A stretch of DNA of 64,000 nt from Polyangium sp. 6x1. GTDB taxonomy: Bacteria; Myxococcota_A; Polyangia; Polyangiales; Polyangiaceae. Location of the stretch: positions 62,001 to 126,000 of the forward strand of contig NZ_JARZHH010000005.1 in NCBI RefSeq assembly GCF_029946515.1, in the 5' to 3' direction. Position numbers and translations under genes: made by a program. Each line of letters begins with the position of its first letter. Within the stretch, counting starts at the first letter, position 1. A model generated the notes under the pieces. That model saw nothing but the letters and a program-made list of their open reading frames with translations, was not told the origin of the DNA and did no database searches. Shown here piece by piece: positions 27,269-36,155 of the stretch.

Positions 27269-28801
27269 ATGAATCCTGCGCATACCTTGGGCAAAGCGAT
27301 GATGACGACGGGCCGATGGACGGCAGCGGGGCTCGGCTTGGCCTGCCTCGCGCCGGCGATGCTGGGTTGCGGGCCCGTGGACGAGATGGTCGTCGAGGAA
27401 TGGGAAGAGGTCGAGGTACGCGGCGGCTCCGACGTGGTGAGCGAAGAGGAAAACGTTGCCGAGGCGACGGAGGCGCTCACCTCGGTGGGCTTCTCGACGT
27501 TCGTCGGAGGAACAGGAGGCATCTCGGGCGGCATACCGGCGGTGGACCCGGCGGGGAACGTGTACGTGGCGGGCACGGCGTCGATCATCAATAGCAGCAA
27601 CCTTGATATCTTCGTCGCCAAATACAGCCCCAGCGGCGCGCTCTTGTGGACGGCAACATTCGGCGGCTCCTACAGTGAGGATGTCCGTGATATCGCGGTG
27701 GACAACGTGGGATGCGTGTACGTGCTCGCAAAGACCTATGTGCACCCGTCGCAGACGATCGTCGTCGCGAAGCTCAACGCCGCGGGCAATGCGCTCGCCT
27801 ACTACAGCCGGTTTGGCGGCAGCGGAGAAGACCGGCCGTACGGAATCGCCGTGGATCCCGCTGGAAATGCTTACGTCGCAGGTAGTACGCTTTCGGCCGA
27901 TTTTCCTGTGACGCCCGGGGCAATACAGCAAACGCTCCGCGGGGACATGGATGCATTCGTCACGAAGCTGAATGCGGCGGGCTCGAGCCTCGTGTACTCG
28001 ACCTACCTCGGAGGTAGCGGCTCCGACGACGGCATGGACATCGCCGTCGACGCGGCCGGTTATGCATACGTCGCCGGGGCTACGTACCCTCCGCCGAATG
28101 GCGTCGGGCTCCCCTTCCCGACGACACCCGGCGCATATCAGAGGACCTACGGTGACCCCACGTTTGGCGGGGATGTTTTCGTCACCGAGCTGATTCCCAG
28201 CGGCTCGGCGTTTTATTACTCGACCATGATCGGAGGCAGCGGCTCCGACGTCGGGTACAGAATCGGGGTGGACAGCGCTTACAACGCATACGTGGTTGGG
28301 ATTTCGGACTCCACCAATTTCCCCACGACGCCGGGCGCGTTCCGCGGGGTCAAGAAGGGGCTTGCCGATGAATTCGACGTATTCGTGACGAAGGTCAACG
28401 AGCCAGGCAGCGCTATTTCGTACTCCACCTGGGTGGGGAGCGGCCCGGGCCGCGAGATTCCCTTCATCGCCGTGAGCAGCAGCGGAAAGGCGTACGTCTC
28501 GGGGATGACGACCTCGTCTAGCCTCCCCGTGACGGCGAACGCGCTTCAGAAGACGTACCGTGGCGGCTCCGCCGACGGATTCTTGATGGAGCTGAATGTC
28601 TCGGGATCGGCGGCGGCGTACTCGACGTATTTGGGCGGGAGCGACCACGATTCTCTGTACGGCGTCGCTGTCGATAAGTATGGAAACGCCGTCGTGGCTG
28701 GTTGGACGGATTCCGCGAATTTCCCCGTCTATAACGCCGCGCAGCCGACCCCGCCCGGCGCCCCCTGGGGCGGCTTTCTCACGAAGTTCCTAGGCCCCTG
28801 A
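27269..28801 (+). CDS. SBBP-repeat beta-propeller lipoprotein
   Basis: 510 residues. ATG at 27269 follows GGAGG by 7 nt. Signal peptide with lipobox MLGC (Cys near residue 34), then an acidic linker. The rest is a series of seven repeats with the pattern VDxxGNAYVAGxT followed by AFVTKLNAAGSxLVYSTYLGG, the hallmark of the seven-bladed SBBP beta-propeller. Such proteins are common in large-genome soil bacteria and are thought to be surface or secreted binding proteins; no enzymatic residue is known for the repeat. The ORF could be read from 27041, but the upstream part lacks a signal peptide. It is divergent from the TPR-CHAT gene. Confidence 0.92.
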   Translation: MNPAHTLGKAMMTTGRWTAAGLGLACLAPAMLGCGPVDEMVVEEWEEVEVRGGSDVVSEEENVAEATEALTSVGFSTFVGGTGGISGGIPAVDPAGNVYVAGTASIINSSNLDIFVAKYSPSGALLWTATFGGSYSEDVRDIAVDNVGCVYVLAKTYVHPSQTIVVAKLNAAGNALAYYSRFGGSGEDRPYGIAVDPAGNAYVAGSTLSADFPVTPGAIQQTLRGDMDAFVTKLNAAGSSLVYSTYLGGSGSDDGMDIAVDAAGYAYVAGATYPPPNGVGLPFPTTPGAYQRTYGDPTFGGDVFVTELIPSGSAFYYSTMIGGSGSDVGYRIGVDSAYNAYVVGISDSTNFPTTPGAFRGVKKGLADEFDVFVTKVNEPGSAISYSTWVGSGPGREIPFIAVSSSGKAYVSGMTTSSSLPVTANALQKTYRGGSADGFLMELNVSGSAAAYSTYLGGSDHDSLYGVAVDKYGNAVVAGWTDSANFPVYNAAQPTPPGAPWGGFLTKFLGP

Positions 28802-29030
28802 CGCTCCAACGAGCAGCCGTTCGGCGAGTTTCCGCTCGGAACCGGCCGGAGTACCACCCAACCATCGCGCGCATCGTGCCAAAGGCGCGCCGATTGCCGA
28901 GCTGTTCATCGATCATCCCTGACGGCCGCCCCTCTCCGCCACGGCGCCCGCCACACCTGGCAAGGCCCATGGCCCATCCGGCGCTCGACCTACCCCCTCC
29001 TCAACAGCGGTACACAATCAGATCCCGATT

Positions 29031-29074
29031 ACCGCTTCCGCTTCCGCTTCGGCCTCCGCTTCCGCTCCCGCTGC
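29031..29074. repeat. Degenerate hexamer tract
   Basis: CCGCTTCCGCTTCCG-type units, ~45 bp, in the 391-bp gap 28802-29192. I see nothing else of note in that gap apart from the ribosome site just before 29193. Confidence 0.75.
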
Positions 29075-29192
29075 CAGATGACGGCCATATTGCAATGCAG
29101 GGGCGCGCCTTGTGGTTGATTCTCGACCTCGAGCCACTTCACGACGCGGGTCGTGGTTGATCCGCCCCTCCTCGATCGGTATGGAGACCGCC

Positions 29193-30695
29193 ATGCGTAC
29201 CCTCGGCTCGTTTGCCATTTCGATCCTTCTCTATGCCTTGATCCCCGGATGCGGCGACACGAACGCGGATCCGCCTTCGTCCACAGAAGGAAGCGGGGCG
29301 AATGGCGGCACGGGCGGCGGCGGCGGCTCCGCGGGGGAAGGGGGCGCGGGCGGCGCGGGCGGCGACGCCGGCATGGGCAGCGTGTGGGGGACCTTCGAAA
29401 AACCCTTCGCGGCGGACTCGTTGTGGAACAGCCACCCCAAGAACCCCGTCCTCGGCGACGACCAGATCCCGCCGACGAACAATCCGGCCTTTTACCCCGT
29501 CGTGGCCGGAGGCGCTTACTCGACGACCATCTTCCGCGCGTCGGAGAGCGACCCGTCGATGCAGGTGCTCGGCAAAGGCGGCGCCGCGGGCCCGAGCTGC
29601 CCCGACGTCGGCGGATCGTGCGCCCTCGTCATCCCCCACTGGCCTGCCTCGGTCGAGGGCGCGTCGGGCAGTGATGGTCACGCCGACATCGTCGACGAGA
29701 AGGCGGGCATCATTCATTCGTTCTGGCAGCTCAAGAAAGACGCAGCCGGCGCCTGGACCGCGGCGATGTATTCATGGTCCCCCCTCGCCGGCTCGGGCTG
29801 GGGCGACCCCGCGCATTTCTCCCAGGGGGCGCGCGCTTCCGGCGTGTGCACCGCCGCCGGCCTCATTCGCGTGAGCGAAGCCGACGACGGGGAAGAGATG
29901 TTCCACCACGCGCTGGCCTTGTCGCTGGACGGCACCGCGATGAAGGCCGGTTTCGTTTTTCCCGCCACCCTGGAGGACGGCGACAGCGCCTCGGCCTACA
30001 AGGGGCAGATCCCCATGGGCTCGCTCCTGATGCTGCCGCCGGACTTCGACACATCGAAGGTCACGTCGCCCGGCCTCTTGAAGGTCATCAAGACGCTCCA
30101 GGTCTACGGGGCCCGCCTCGTCGACCGAAACACCGATACGCCTTTCGCCATCTACGTGGAGAACGGCAGCAAATTCACGGTCTCGACGAAGCCGCCCGGC
30201 GAGTGGGACAGCGTGGTGGCCAATCAGCTCTTCGACATCGCCCACGCGCTGCGCAGGATGGAAAGCTCCGACGGGTTCATCGACGGCGACGGCAAGGAAT
30301 TCGTGCCGAACACGAACCTCAATCGCATGTCGATGCGCGGCCCCTGGAACGGAAGCGGCGGGTCCTTCGACTCCTGGCAGCAGGCGCTCGTGTTCGCGAG
30401 CACGGACACGGCCATCAAGCTGGAGCATACGAATGCCACGTGGGACTACCGGGTGAGCTGGGCCCCGTGGACGGCCGGGGCGAGTTATCGGCTCACCGTG
30501 GTCGCGAGCGGCGGGGCGAAGCTCAACATGCAGTTCAAGGACGGCATGTACAAGACGATCCTCGAGACCGGCAGCCTGGGCGACGGCGAGAGCAAGAGCT
30601 TCCTCATGCCCGCAGACAATGGATATCCGATCCTCATCGCGACGAGCGGCGTCGGTCAGGCGTCGACGGTACGGGGGATTCTCGTCGCCGAGTGA
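29193..30695 (+). CDS. Lipoprotein with Gly linker, unknown function
   Basis: 500 residues. ATG at 29193 lies 8 nt after GGAG; an ATG 12 nt earlier (29181) is also in frame. Signal peptide with lipobox IPGC (Cys near residue 20), then a Gly/Ser/Ala linker of about 45 residues. The mature domain (about 65-390) has conserved-looking Trp/His/Asp segments (SFWQLKKD, MFHHALALSL) and may be an enzyme or carbohydrate-active module; the C-terminal ~100 residues look like a beta-sandwich binding domain. I cannot assign a family. It is followed 51 bp later by another lipoprotein gene on the same strand, so the two may be cotranscribed. Confidence 0.87.
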   Translation: MRTLGSFAISILLYALIPGCGDTNADPPSSTEGSGANGGTGGGGGSAGEGGAGGAGGDAGMGSVWGTFEKPFAADSLWNSHPKNPVLGDDQIPPTNNPAFYPVVAGGAYSTTIFRASESDPSMQVLGKGGAAGPSCPDVGGSCALVIPHWPASVEGASGSDGHADIVDEKAGIIHSFWQLKKDAAGAWTAAMYSWSPLAGSGWGDPAHFSQGARASGVCTAAGLIRVSEADDGEEMFHHALALSLDGTAMKAGFVFPATLEDGDSASAYKGQIPMGSLLMLPPDFDTSKVTSPGLLKVIKTLQVYGARLVDRNTDTPFAIYVENGSKFTVSTKPPGEWDSVVANQLFDIAHALRRMESSDGFIDGDGKEFVPNTNLNRMSMRGPWNGSGGSFDSWQQALVFASTDTAIKLEHTNATWDYRVSWAPWTAGASYRLTVVASGGAKLNMQFKDGMYKTILETGSLGDGESKSFLMPADNGYPILIATSGVGQASTVRGILVAE

Positions 30696-30746
30696 GGCGT
30701 CGAGTTTCGCATTGCCTGTGAGCAGAAGTTGCGGCTACATGGAGAC

Positions 30747-32669
30747 ATGAGCTTACCCGTGCGATTCATTGCCGCCACGATCGTCACCCTCCTCGTGCAA
30801 GGCTGCGGCGCTGGGGGCGGTGACGGTGGGAGCGGGGGCAATGGCGGCGTCCCCGATCCTCCTCCCGGCACGCCCCTTCCGGGCGATATCGTCGACTCGA
30901 CCGGCGCCGTCGTGCCGGAGGCCTATCAACAGCTCGCGACCCAGCTCAGCACCGAGGTCGGCATCGAGTACCGATACGGCCCTTCGTCCACGGCTTACCA
31001 CCCCACGCCCGAGACCATGCCCACGTGGTGGCAGCCGCCGAGCCAGCACTTCCCCAACGACGGCAACGGCAATGGTTGGTACTGGGAGGTCGGTGGACCG
31101 GTCTCCCAGCCGGGCGAGCTCGACGATTACTCGAGCAACCAGGGGCAGGTGCTCTTCGTCGCCGACGACACCACGAAGGTCGGGGTCAGCGACGTCACGA
31201 CCCTGCTCATGGGACGCAATACCTTCTCGGAATCGCCCCAGTTGCCCTGGGTCTACTACGGCGAGGGAGAGGTCGACGTGAACGTCGTCCTCTACCAGCA
31301 GATGAATGAGACGATCGGACAGCCCATCGCCGCCGGCCGCTGCTTCGGGAACTCGGGATGGTGCGCGAACAGCCTCATCGGCTACCAGAACGGCGTCCTC
31401 GCGACGAGCGGCTCCAACACCGCGAGGACGATGAATCTCCTCAAGCTCGCCCCCGGCAAGGTCCCGACCTCGATTGCGATCACCAACAGCAGCGAGTTCG
31501 CCCTCGTGACGGTCTGGGATACGGTCGAGGTCAAAGGGCAGGTGGCGGTCATCGCTCTCGGGCCCTCGCAGGAGGGCTTTGTCGCGGACACCTTCGAATG
31601 GCCCGCGACCTACCCGGGCTTCCGCAACCTGGGCGACATCGGATTCGCGAAGATCCTCGGCTACGTCGATCTACCCGGGATGGTCGCGCCGACCGAGATA
31701 TCCGCCTCGTCGGACTATAGCCCTCCGCTCGACGACCAGCAGGGATGGCTGTGCAGCCCGGCGGGTGACGATTGCCGTGTCCTCGCGAAGAACCTGCCGC
31801 TGTCGGACAGCGCGAACCGCGCCTCGTTCAGTGGTAGCGGGCCGAACGCCCACCGCTATTCGAAGGCCGGCGTCGCCGTCATCATCTCGAAGTCGGAGAA
31901 GAAGGCGCTCTTCCTCGACCTCGAGCCGCTCTTCGCGAAGGTCCAGAGCATGTACTTCGGCACGCAGGAGGACTTCGACAAGACGCAGCCTCCGAGCATG
32001 GACGCCGACAAGTGGCCCTACGCATTCAGCGCCGCGCCCGACTTCGCGCCGACCGTGATCACGACGATGACATTTGCCGAGAAGCCGACGGCGGTGCGAA
32101 CGAGCCTCATCAGCAACGAGCGCGCCTGGGTCGCGACCCAGGACGGCACGCTGCACATCATCGACGTCGCAGGCTACGGCAAGGGCACAGGGACGACGCC
32201 GGCGTCGATTCAAGAGGTCGGCACGGTCATCGTCGGAAAGAACCCCACGAGCATCGCCTACGCGAAGCACGACCCGGCCGACGGGTCGCGCAAGGACGCG
32301 GTCATCGTCACCTCACGGGGGGACCGCAAGCTCGACTGGGTGAACCTCACCGACACCGGCGGGACGGTCGTGCGCACGTTGACCGACTCGCGGCTCATCG
32401 ATCCGATCTGGTCGGAGGACAACGACAACCACGGCACCGAGAGCTACATCGTGAGCATCGCCGATTACGCCGGCAAGCAGCTCGCGAACTACCGCTTCGG
32501 CAACGTGATCTTCTGGACGAATACGGACATGAACGCGAGCGTCCCCGCGGCCTGCCAGTCCTCTGCGCCCTGCAAGATGGGAGAGAGCGGCAACGACCCA
32601 TTCGAGTTCGGCGGGAGCTTCGCGACGGCCGGCAAGCCGTTTCAGTTCACCGGCGCCAACACGCCCTGA
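30747..32669 (+). CDS. Large lipoprotein, possible beta-propeller
   Basis: 640 residues. ATG at 30747 with GGAG close upstream; the longer frame begins with a TTG at 30729 and adds nothing useful. Signal peptide with lipobox VQGC (Cys near residue 20) and a short Gly/Pro linker. The mature protein contains repeated segments such as VLFVADDTTKVGV, ERAWVATQDGTLHIIDV and KNPTSIAYAKH, which fit strands of a YVTN- or WD-like propeller in the C-terminal half. Four or five Cys could form disulfides. No catalytic signature recognised. Convergent with the next gene across a 167-bp gap in which I see no terminator. Confidence 0.87.
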   Translation: MSLPVRFIAATIVTLLVQGCGAGGGDGGSGGNGGVPDPPPGTPLPGDIVDSTGAVVPEAYQQLATQLSTEVGIEYRYGPSSTAYHPTPETMPTWWQPPSQHFPNDGNGNGWYWEVGGPVSQPGELDDYSSNQGQVLFVADDTTKVGVSDVTTLLMGRNTFSESPQLPWVYYGEGEVDVNVVLYQQMNETIGQPIAAGRCFGNSGWCANSLIGYQNGVLATSGSNTARTMNLLKLAPGKVPTSIAITNSSEFALVTVWDTVEVKGQVAVIALGPSQEGFVADTFEWPATYPGFRNLGDIGFAKILGYVDLPGMVAPTEISASSDYSPPLDDQQGWLCSPAGDDCRVLAKNLPLSDSANRASFSGSGPNAHRYSKAGVAVIISKSEKKALFLDLEPLFAKVQSMYFGTQEDFDKTQPPSMDADKWPYAFSAAPDFAPTVITTMTFAEKPTAVRTSLISNERAWVATQDGTLHIIDVAGYGKGTGTTPASIQEVGTVIVGKNPTSIAYAKHDPADGSRKDAVIVTSRGDRKLDWVNLTDTGGTVVRTLTDSRLIDPIWSEDNDNHGTESYIVSIADYAGKQLANYRFGNVIFWTNTDMNASVPAACQSSAPCKMGESGNDPFEFGGSFATAGKPFQFTGANTP

Positions 32670-32836
32670 GCCGAACGTCGAGGCACCGCGTGCCCGGCGC
32701 GACGGAACCTTTCAACGAGCGCCTGAACGTCGCTTCGAAGGGGCCGGCGCTGGGCTTCCCGGGGGCGCGCTCGAGGCGCAGACGGGCGGCCGCCATGGCG
32801 CGCGTTGTCAGGCTTCGAGGATTCGAGCCGGAGGGT

Positions 32837-34126
32837 TTACGGGCTGCACGCGATGGCGCTCGTGAACAAGGCGCCGTTGGGGTCGCCGTGAGCCAGGAAA
32901 ATGCCAGCCTCGCCGATGGCCAGCCCGACCGTGCTTCCCGTGCCGTTGCCGAGCCCGAGGGCGGAAGAGGCAACCTTCAGCTTGCGACTCACGGTGAGCG
33001 TGGGCGAAAGCTCGAAGTACTGGAGGGCTCCTGCCGCGGGGTCCTCGCTCGTGAATGCCAGCGAAAACCCCGCCTCCGTGCCGACGAGCTCGGGCCCCTG
33101 TTCATTCTCGACATCAATGGAGAGCTTGCCCAGATCCGCGCCGTCGGCGAGCCCCGCCACGCGTAGCTCGACGTTCCTGGTCAGGGGGCTGAGCGATTTG
33201 ACGTTCGTCCAGCCGAATGCCAGGTGGCCTTGAGAGACGGCGACGGTCGAGGTGTCCTTTCCTTCACCGCTCTGTGCGACCACGCTCGGCCCGAGGTTGC
33301 CGGTGGCGTCGAGCTTCGACCAGGCGAGGAGCGTTCCTGCGGTGACGAGGTAGACGTCCGTGCCCACCGTGACGAGATGAACGTCGAAATCCTTCGCGTC
33401 GACCGTGACCTGCGTCGGTCCAAACACCATTTTGCTGTCGTCGTAGCCGGCAATCCAGAGCGCGTCGCTCTCCGCGCCGGCGGTGAAGGCGTCGATGACC
33501 CAGGCGAGATACGTGATGCCGTTCGCCACGGCGACGGCGGGACGCTTTCGATTCGCACTGTTCGGGATCGACTCGGTGCGCGTCGTCGCGCCGCTGTCGT
33601 CGATCCAGCGGAGCGTGGTATCGCCATAAAACGACGAGGTGGCGAGCACGACCCCGCCGCCCGGAGCCGCCGCGACATCCAGCTCTCGGGCGAAACCGTC
33701 GATGTGCACCGAGGCACCGGAGGGAGCGGCCTTGGGACCGAGCTTGGCCCAATGCGTCCCGTTCTTTCCTCCTCCGCTCATGGTGGCCACGTAAACGAGC
33801 GCGCCGGAGCCATCGGCACCGAGGACCATCTGGGGCAAACGAAGGAAGCCCGACGCGCCCGGGACCGCCGTCGTCGCGATGGAGCACGCAGCGCCGCCGC
33901 TGCCTCCTTCGCCGCCGCTGCCTCCGACGCCGCCGCTGCCTCCGGCACCGCCGCTACCCGCCCCGCTTCCGCCATCCCCCGCACTCCCACCACTCCCACC
34001 GGCGCTGATGCTGCTGCCACCGGAGCCTCCTTCGCCGCCGGCGCCGTCACTCGGGTTCGGCTGCGAGGAGCAGGCCGTCGTTAGAAGGAGGAAACAGGGA
34101 ATCCACGCGCAAGCAATCGTTCGCAT
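32837..34126 (-). CDS. Lipoprotein with long Gly/Ser linker, unknown function
   Basis: 429 residues. Start ATG at 34126 preceded by GGAGCGGCTTG; signal peptide with lipobox TTAC (Cys near residue 19), then ~60 residues of GGSGGxGG linker, the longest in the window. The rest is a repetitive beta-rich domain (units such as VVLATSSFYGDTTLRW, GITYLAWVID, VYLVTAGTLLAW, HLAFGWTNV) typical of a propeller with about six or seven blades. The frame stays open upstream to 34423, but only because the GGGAGC hexamer tract there encodes Pro/Leu. Ligand unknown. Confidence 0.87.
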   Translation of the reverse strand: MRTIACAWIPCFLLLTTACSSQPNPSDGAGGEGGSGGSSISAGGSGGSAGDGGSGAGSGGAGGSGGVGGSGGEGGSGGAACSIATTAVPGASGFLRLPQMVLGADGSGALVYVATMSGGGKNGTHWAKLGPKAAPSGASVHIDGFARELDVAAAPGGGVVLATSSFYGDTTLRWIDDSGATTRTESIPNSANRKRPAVAVANGITYLAWVIDAFTAGAESDALWIAGYDDSKMVFGPTQVTVDAKDFDVHLVTVGTDVYLVTAGTLLAWSKLDATGNLGPSVVAQSGEGKDTSTVAVSQGHLAFGWTNVKSLSPLTRNVELRVAGLADGADLGKLSIDVENEQGPELVGTEAGFSLAFTSEDPAAGALQYFELSPTLTVSRKLKVASSALGLGNGTGSTVGLAIGEAGIFLAHGDPNGALFTSAIACSP

Positions 34127-34229
34127 CAAGCCGCTCCGTGTCGATGTGTCGACATTGGTGAAAAGGTTCCAGACGAGGGCCGGCGCGCCTTGCGAGGCGC
34201 GTGCCAGGACCACAGGAAGGGGAGATTCA

Positions 34230-34363
34230 GGGGGGAGCGTGAACGGGAGCGGACACGGACGCGTGAACGGGAGCGGACACGGACGCGGAAGCGGGAGCGG
34301 GGGCGGGAGCGAAAGCGGAAGCGGGGGCGGGGGCGGGAGCGGGAGCGGAGGCGGGCTGCCGTC
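34230..34363. repeat. Degenerate hexamer tract (GGGAGC orientation)
   Basis: The longest tract, ~135 bp of GGGAGCGG/GGAAGCGG/GACACGGACG units, including a near-duplicate of GTGAACGGGAGCGGACACG. It fills the gap between the lipoprotein start at 34126 and the end of the next gene at 34423, opposite in orientation to the other tracts but likewise read as CCGCTCCC on the other strand. Confidence 0.8.
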
Positions 34364-34422
34364 ACGCGGGCGTGAGCATTGGCACTGGAAGAAGGGGATT
34401 CCGAAGTGCCTCGATTTCAGCA

Positions 34423-34845
34423 TCAGCGGCGGCGGGGAGCGCCGTCCGCTGGCTTATGTTCGGCGGCGTGTTCGTCCTCCAAAAAAAGCACATCACCGCC
34501 ACCGATGCGTGCTGCTCCCAAGCCGCGAAGCACTCGATACGCGTCCGTCTGGAGCCGGATCTCTTGCCCAGTGAATGGGAGCCCAAGAAGCCACATCACC
34601 GGGAAGTTCCACCAACGCCACTTGGACAGGTCCGCAGTGAATGTAACCGACAAGGGATGCTGGCCCTGCCCTCTGCGCATCGAGAGTGCAAAGCTGGCCC
34701 TGCCACGACGGCAGATGAGCTCTGCTTCGCGTGCGTCGCTCTGCCACTGCGGTGGGCGCTCCACGCGAATCCCCGCGCCTTGCAATGCGTCAAGGATCGC
34801 GTCCAACGGACCATCGTCCATCTTCAGCATGAGGGGACACGACAT
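34423..34845 (-). CDS. Small protein of unknown function
   Basis: 140 residues. ATG at 34845 lies just after GGAGGTGAAG, a strong ribosome site, and is preferred over the GTG at 34857. The protein has no signal peptide. It begins with a helical segment (DAILDALQGAGIRVERPP), has a central Trp-rich stretch (KWRWWNFPVMWLLGLPF) that could be a short membrane-associated or buried hydrophobic segment, and ends in a charged tail. No known motif. It lies 80 bp from the VOC gene on the same strand. Confidence 0.75.
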   Translation of the reverse strand: MSCPLMLKMDDGPLDAILDALQGAGIRVERPPQWQSDAREAELICRRGRASFALSMRRGQGQHPLSVTFTADLSKWRWWNFPVMWLLGLPFTGQEIRLQTDAYRVLRGLGAARIGGGDVLFLEDEHAAEHKPADGAPRRR

Positions 34846-34925
34846 CTTCACCTCCACCCACGTTCCGTCGGTTCAGCGGCGAGCCGCGCAGCGGACCGGT
34901 TGTTGGACGCCAACACCGGAGTTTC

Positions 34926-35402
34926 TCAACGCTCACGTTCTATGGGATTCTCTCGGGAGGTCTGCTGCCCGAGCTGTTGGGCGAGCCCGATGAGAATTCC
35001 TTCGGGACCCCGGATGTAGCAGAGCCGGTAGATGTCTTTGTAATTGACGACTTCATCGACCACCGTCGCACCGAGCTTGCTGAGCCGGGCGAGGGTGTCG
35101 TCGATGTCCTCGACGCTGAACATGACGCGCAGGTATCCGAGCGAGTTCACGGGGGCTGTGCGGTGATCGGACGCGATGGCGGGGGCGTCGAAGCGCGAGA
35201 GCTCGAGGCGGCTGTGGCCGTCGGGGGTGCGCATCATGGCGATCTCGACGCGCTGGCCGCGCACGCCGGTGACGCGGCCGGCCCATTCTCCTTCGATGGG
35301 CATGCGGCCTTCGAGGGTAAGGCCGAGCTCGGTGAAGAATGCAATGGCGGCATCGATGTCTTCCACCACGATGCCGACGTTGTCCATACGCTTGACTGTC
35401 AT
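34926..35402 (-). CDS. VOC (glyoxalase/bleomycin-resistance) superfamily protein
   Basis: 158 residues. ATG at 35402 preceded by AAGGAG with 6-nt spacing; upstream in-frame codons to 35600 run through repeats and are not coding. Two beta-alpha-beta-beta-beta units of the VOC fold are visible: the first begins MDNVGIVVEDIDAAIAFF, the second LGYLRVMFSVEDIDDTLARL. His/Glu positions typical of metal ligands appear in part (VEIAMM, E in the C-terminal RGPEGILIGLAQ). VOC enzymes include glyoxalase I, dioxygenases and drug-binding proteins; the exact activity cannot be read. Cytoplasmic. Confidence 0.9.
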   Translation of the reverse strand: MTVKRMDNVGIVVEDIDAAIAFFTELGLTLEGRMPIEGEWAGRVTGVRGQRVEIAMMRTPDGHSRLELSRFDAPAIASDHRTAPVNSLGYLRVMFSVEDIDDTLARLSKLGATVVDEVVNYKDIYRLCYIRGPEGILIGLAQQLGQQTSRENPIERER

Positions 35403-35509
35403 GGTGTCTCCTTGGCGTCTCACGAGCTTTCGATGAGCCGCAGATGTCCGCGCGTCGCACGCGTAGCACGGGCATCCCTCGGATCCATCGGCTTGTTCGG
35501 CGGCTCGTC

Positions 35510-35534
35510 CCGCTGCTTCCGCTTCCGCTCCCGT
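35510..35534. repeat. Short degenerate hexamer tract
   Basis: CGCTGCTTCCGCTTCCGCTC-type sequence, ~25 bp, at the edge of the 437-bp gap 35403-35839, which is otherwise filled by the palindrome at 35543, the 43-bp repeat units and a solo hairpin element. Confidence 0.6.
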
Positions 35535-35542
35535 GAAAAAAT

Positions 35543-35666
35543 GCTCCAAAATGGAGCGGCGAGGCCCCAAAGCCAGGTCCGAGCAGGCGGGAGCGGTCAT
35601 GGGGAGGCCCCAAAGCCAGGTCCCTCCGGTCGGAGGGGTCTTTGGGGAGGCCCCAAAGCCAGATCC
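35543..35666. repeat. Second 43-bp array (three units) with adjacent palindrome
   Basis: GAGGCCCCAAAGCCAGGTCC occurs at 35561, 35604 and (one mismatch, AGATCC) 35647, an exact 43-bp spacing. The palindrome GCTCCAAAATGGAGC (35543-35557) precedes it. The unit sequence differs from the array at 21863, but the period and the neighbouring GCTCC palindrome are shared. Confidence 0.8.
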
Positions 35667-35672
35667 CGCCTG

Positions 35673-35785
35673 TGGAAGAACTGCGCATCGCGCAGTTCTT
35701 CCAACAAAGGTCCAGGGCTGGCCCTGGTTCGGGTCGAGGGGCGAACAGCCCCCGCGGGGTCCGGGGCAGCGCCCCGGCGCGACGG
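35673..35785. repeat. Solo A-type hairpin repeat
   Basis: Hairpin TGGAAGAACTGCGC, loop ATC, complement (35673-35703) followed by the same GC-rich arm as in the two full elements (AAAGGTCCAGGGCTGGCCCTGG and onward to ~35785). The second hairpin, spacer and terminal inverted repeats are missing, so it is a half element. It lies ~55 bp before the grxD start. Confidence 0.8.
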
Positions 35786-35839
35786 CCCTGCTCCCGCCTC
35801 CTCGCCCCGCTCCTCCCCTTACGCTACGTTGTTCCCGCC

Positions 35840-36154
35840 ATGAGCGACGTGCGTCAACGGATCCAGGAGATCATCGATCAGAACCGCGTGGTCCTCTTCA
35901 TGAAGGGGACGAAGAGCTTCCCGCAGTGCGGGTTTTCTCAGCGCGCCGTGCAGATCCTCAAGTCGGCTGGGGCCGAGTTCCTGGACGTGAACGTCCTGAA
36001 GGACCCGGACATCCGCCAGGGAATCAAGGAGTTCTCGAACTGGCCGACGATCCCGCAGGTCTACATCGACGGGAAGTTCGTCGGCGGCAGCGACATCCTG
36101 CTCGAGATGCAGTCGTCGGGGGAGCTTTCGCAGATCCTCACGCCGAAGAACTAG
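35840..36154 (+). CDS. grxD: Monothiol glutaredoxin, Grx4 type
   Basis: 104 residues, the standard size. The CGFS active site (C30-S33) preceded by MKGTKSFPQ, the WPTIPQVYIDG cis-Pro segment and the GGSDI glutathione-binding motif are all present. Monothiol CGFS glutaredoxins bind a [2Fe-2S] cluster with glutathione and pass it on in iron-sulfur protein maturation, rather than acting mainly as disulfide reductases. ATG at 35840 is the natural start; the longer frame back to 35642 runs through repeats. The gene is flanked by a solo repeat upstream and the full repeat element copy 2 downstream, beginning 2 bp after its stop codon. Confidence 0.97.
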   Translation: MSDVRQRIQEIIDQNRVVLFMKGTKSFPQCGFSQRAVQILKSAGAEFLDVNVLKDPDIRQGIKEFSNWPTIPQVYIDGKFVGGSDILLEMQSSGELSQILTPKN

Positions 36155-36155
36155 C

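Noticed and set aside
26852-28648. 598-codon upstream extension of the TPR-CHAT gene
   Set aside because: It is antisense to the SBBP lipoprotein gene, and the ATG at 26851 has a strong GGAGG ribosome site.
34380-34400. Sigma54 promoter (TGGCAC...)
   Set aside because: TGGCAC is present but the TTGC box is not at the required spacing.
34127-34423. N-terminal Pro/Leu-rich extension of the lipoprotein gene starting at 34126
   Set aside because: The frame is open only because the GGGAGC hexamer tract encodes Pro and Leu. A ribosome site and signal peptide mark 34126 as the start.
35561-35666. CRISPR array
   Set aside because: Only three units, and the sequence between the 20-bp cores is partly similar and not spacer-like.
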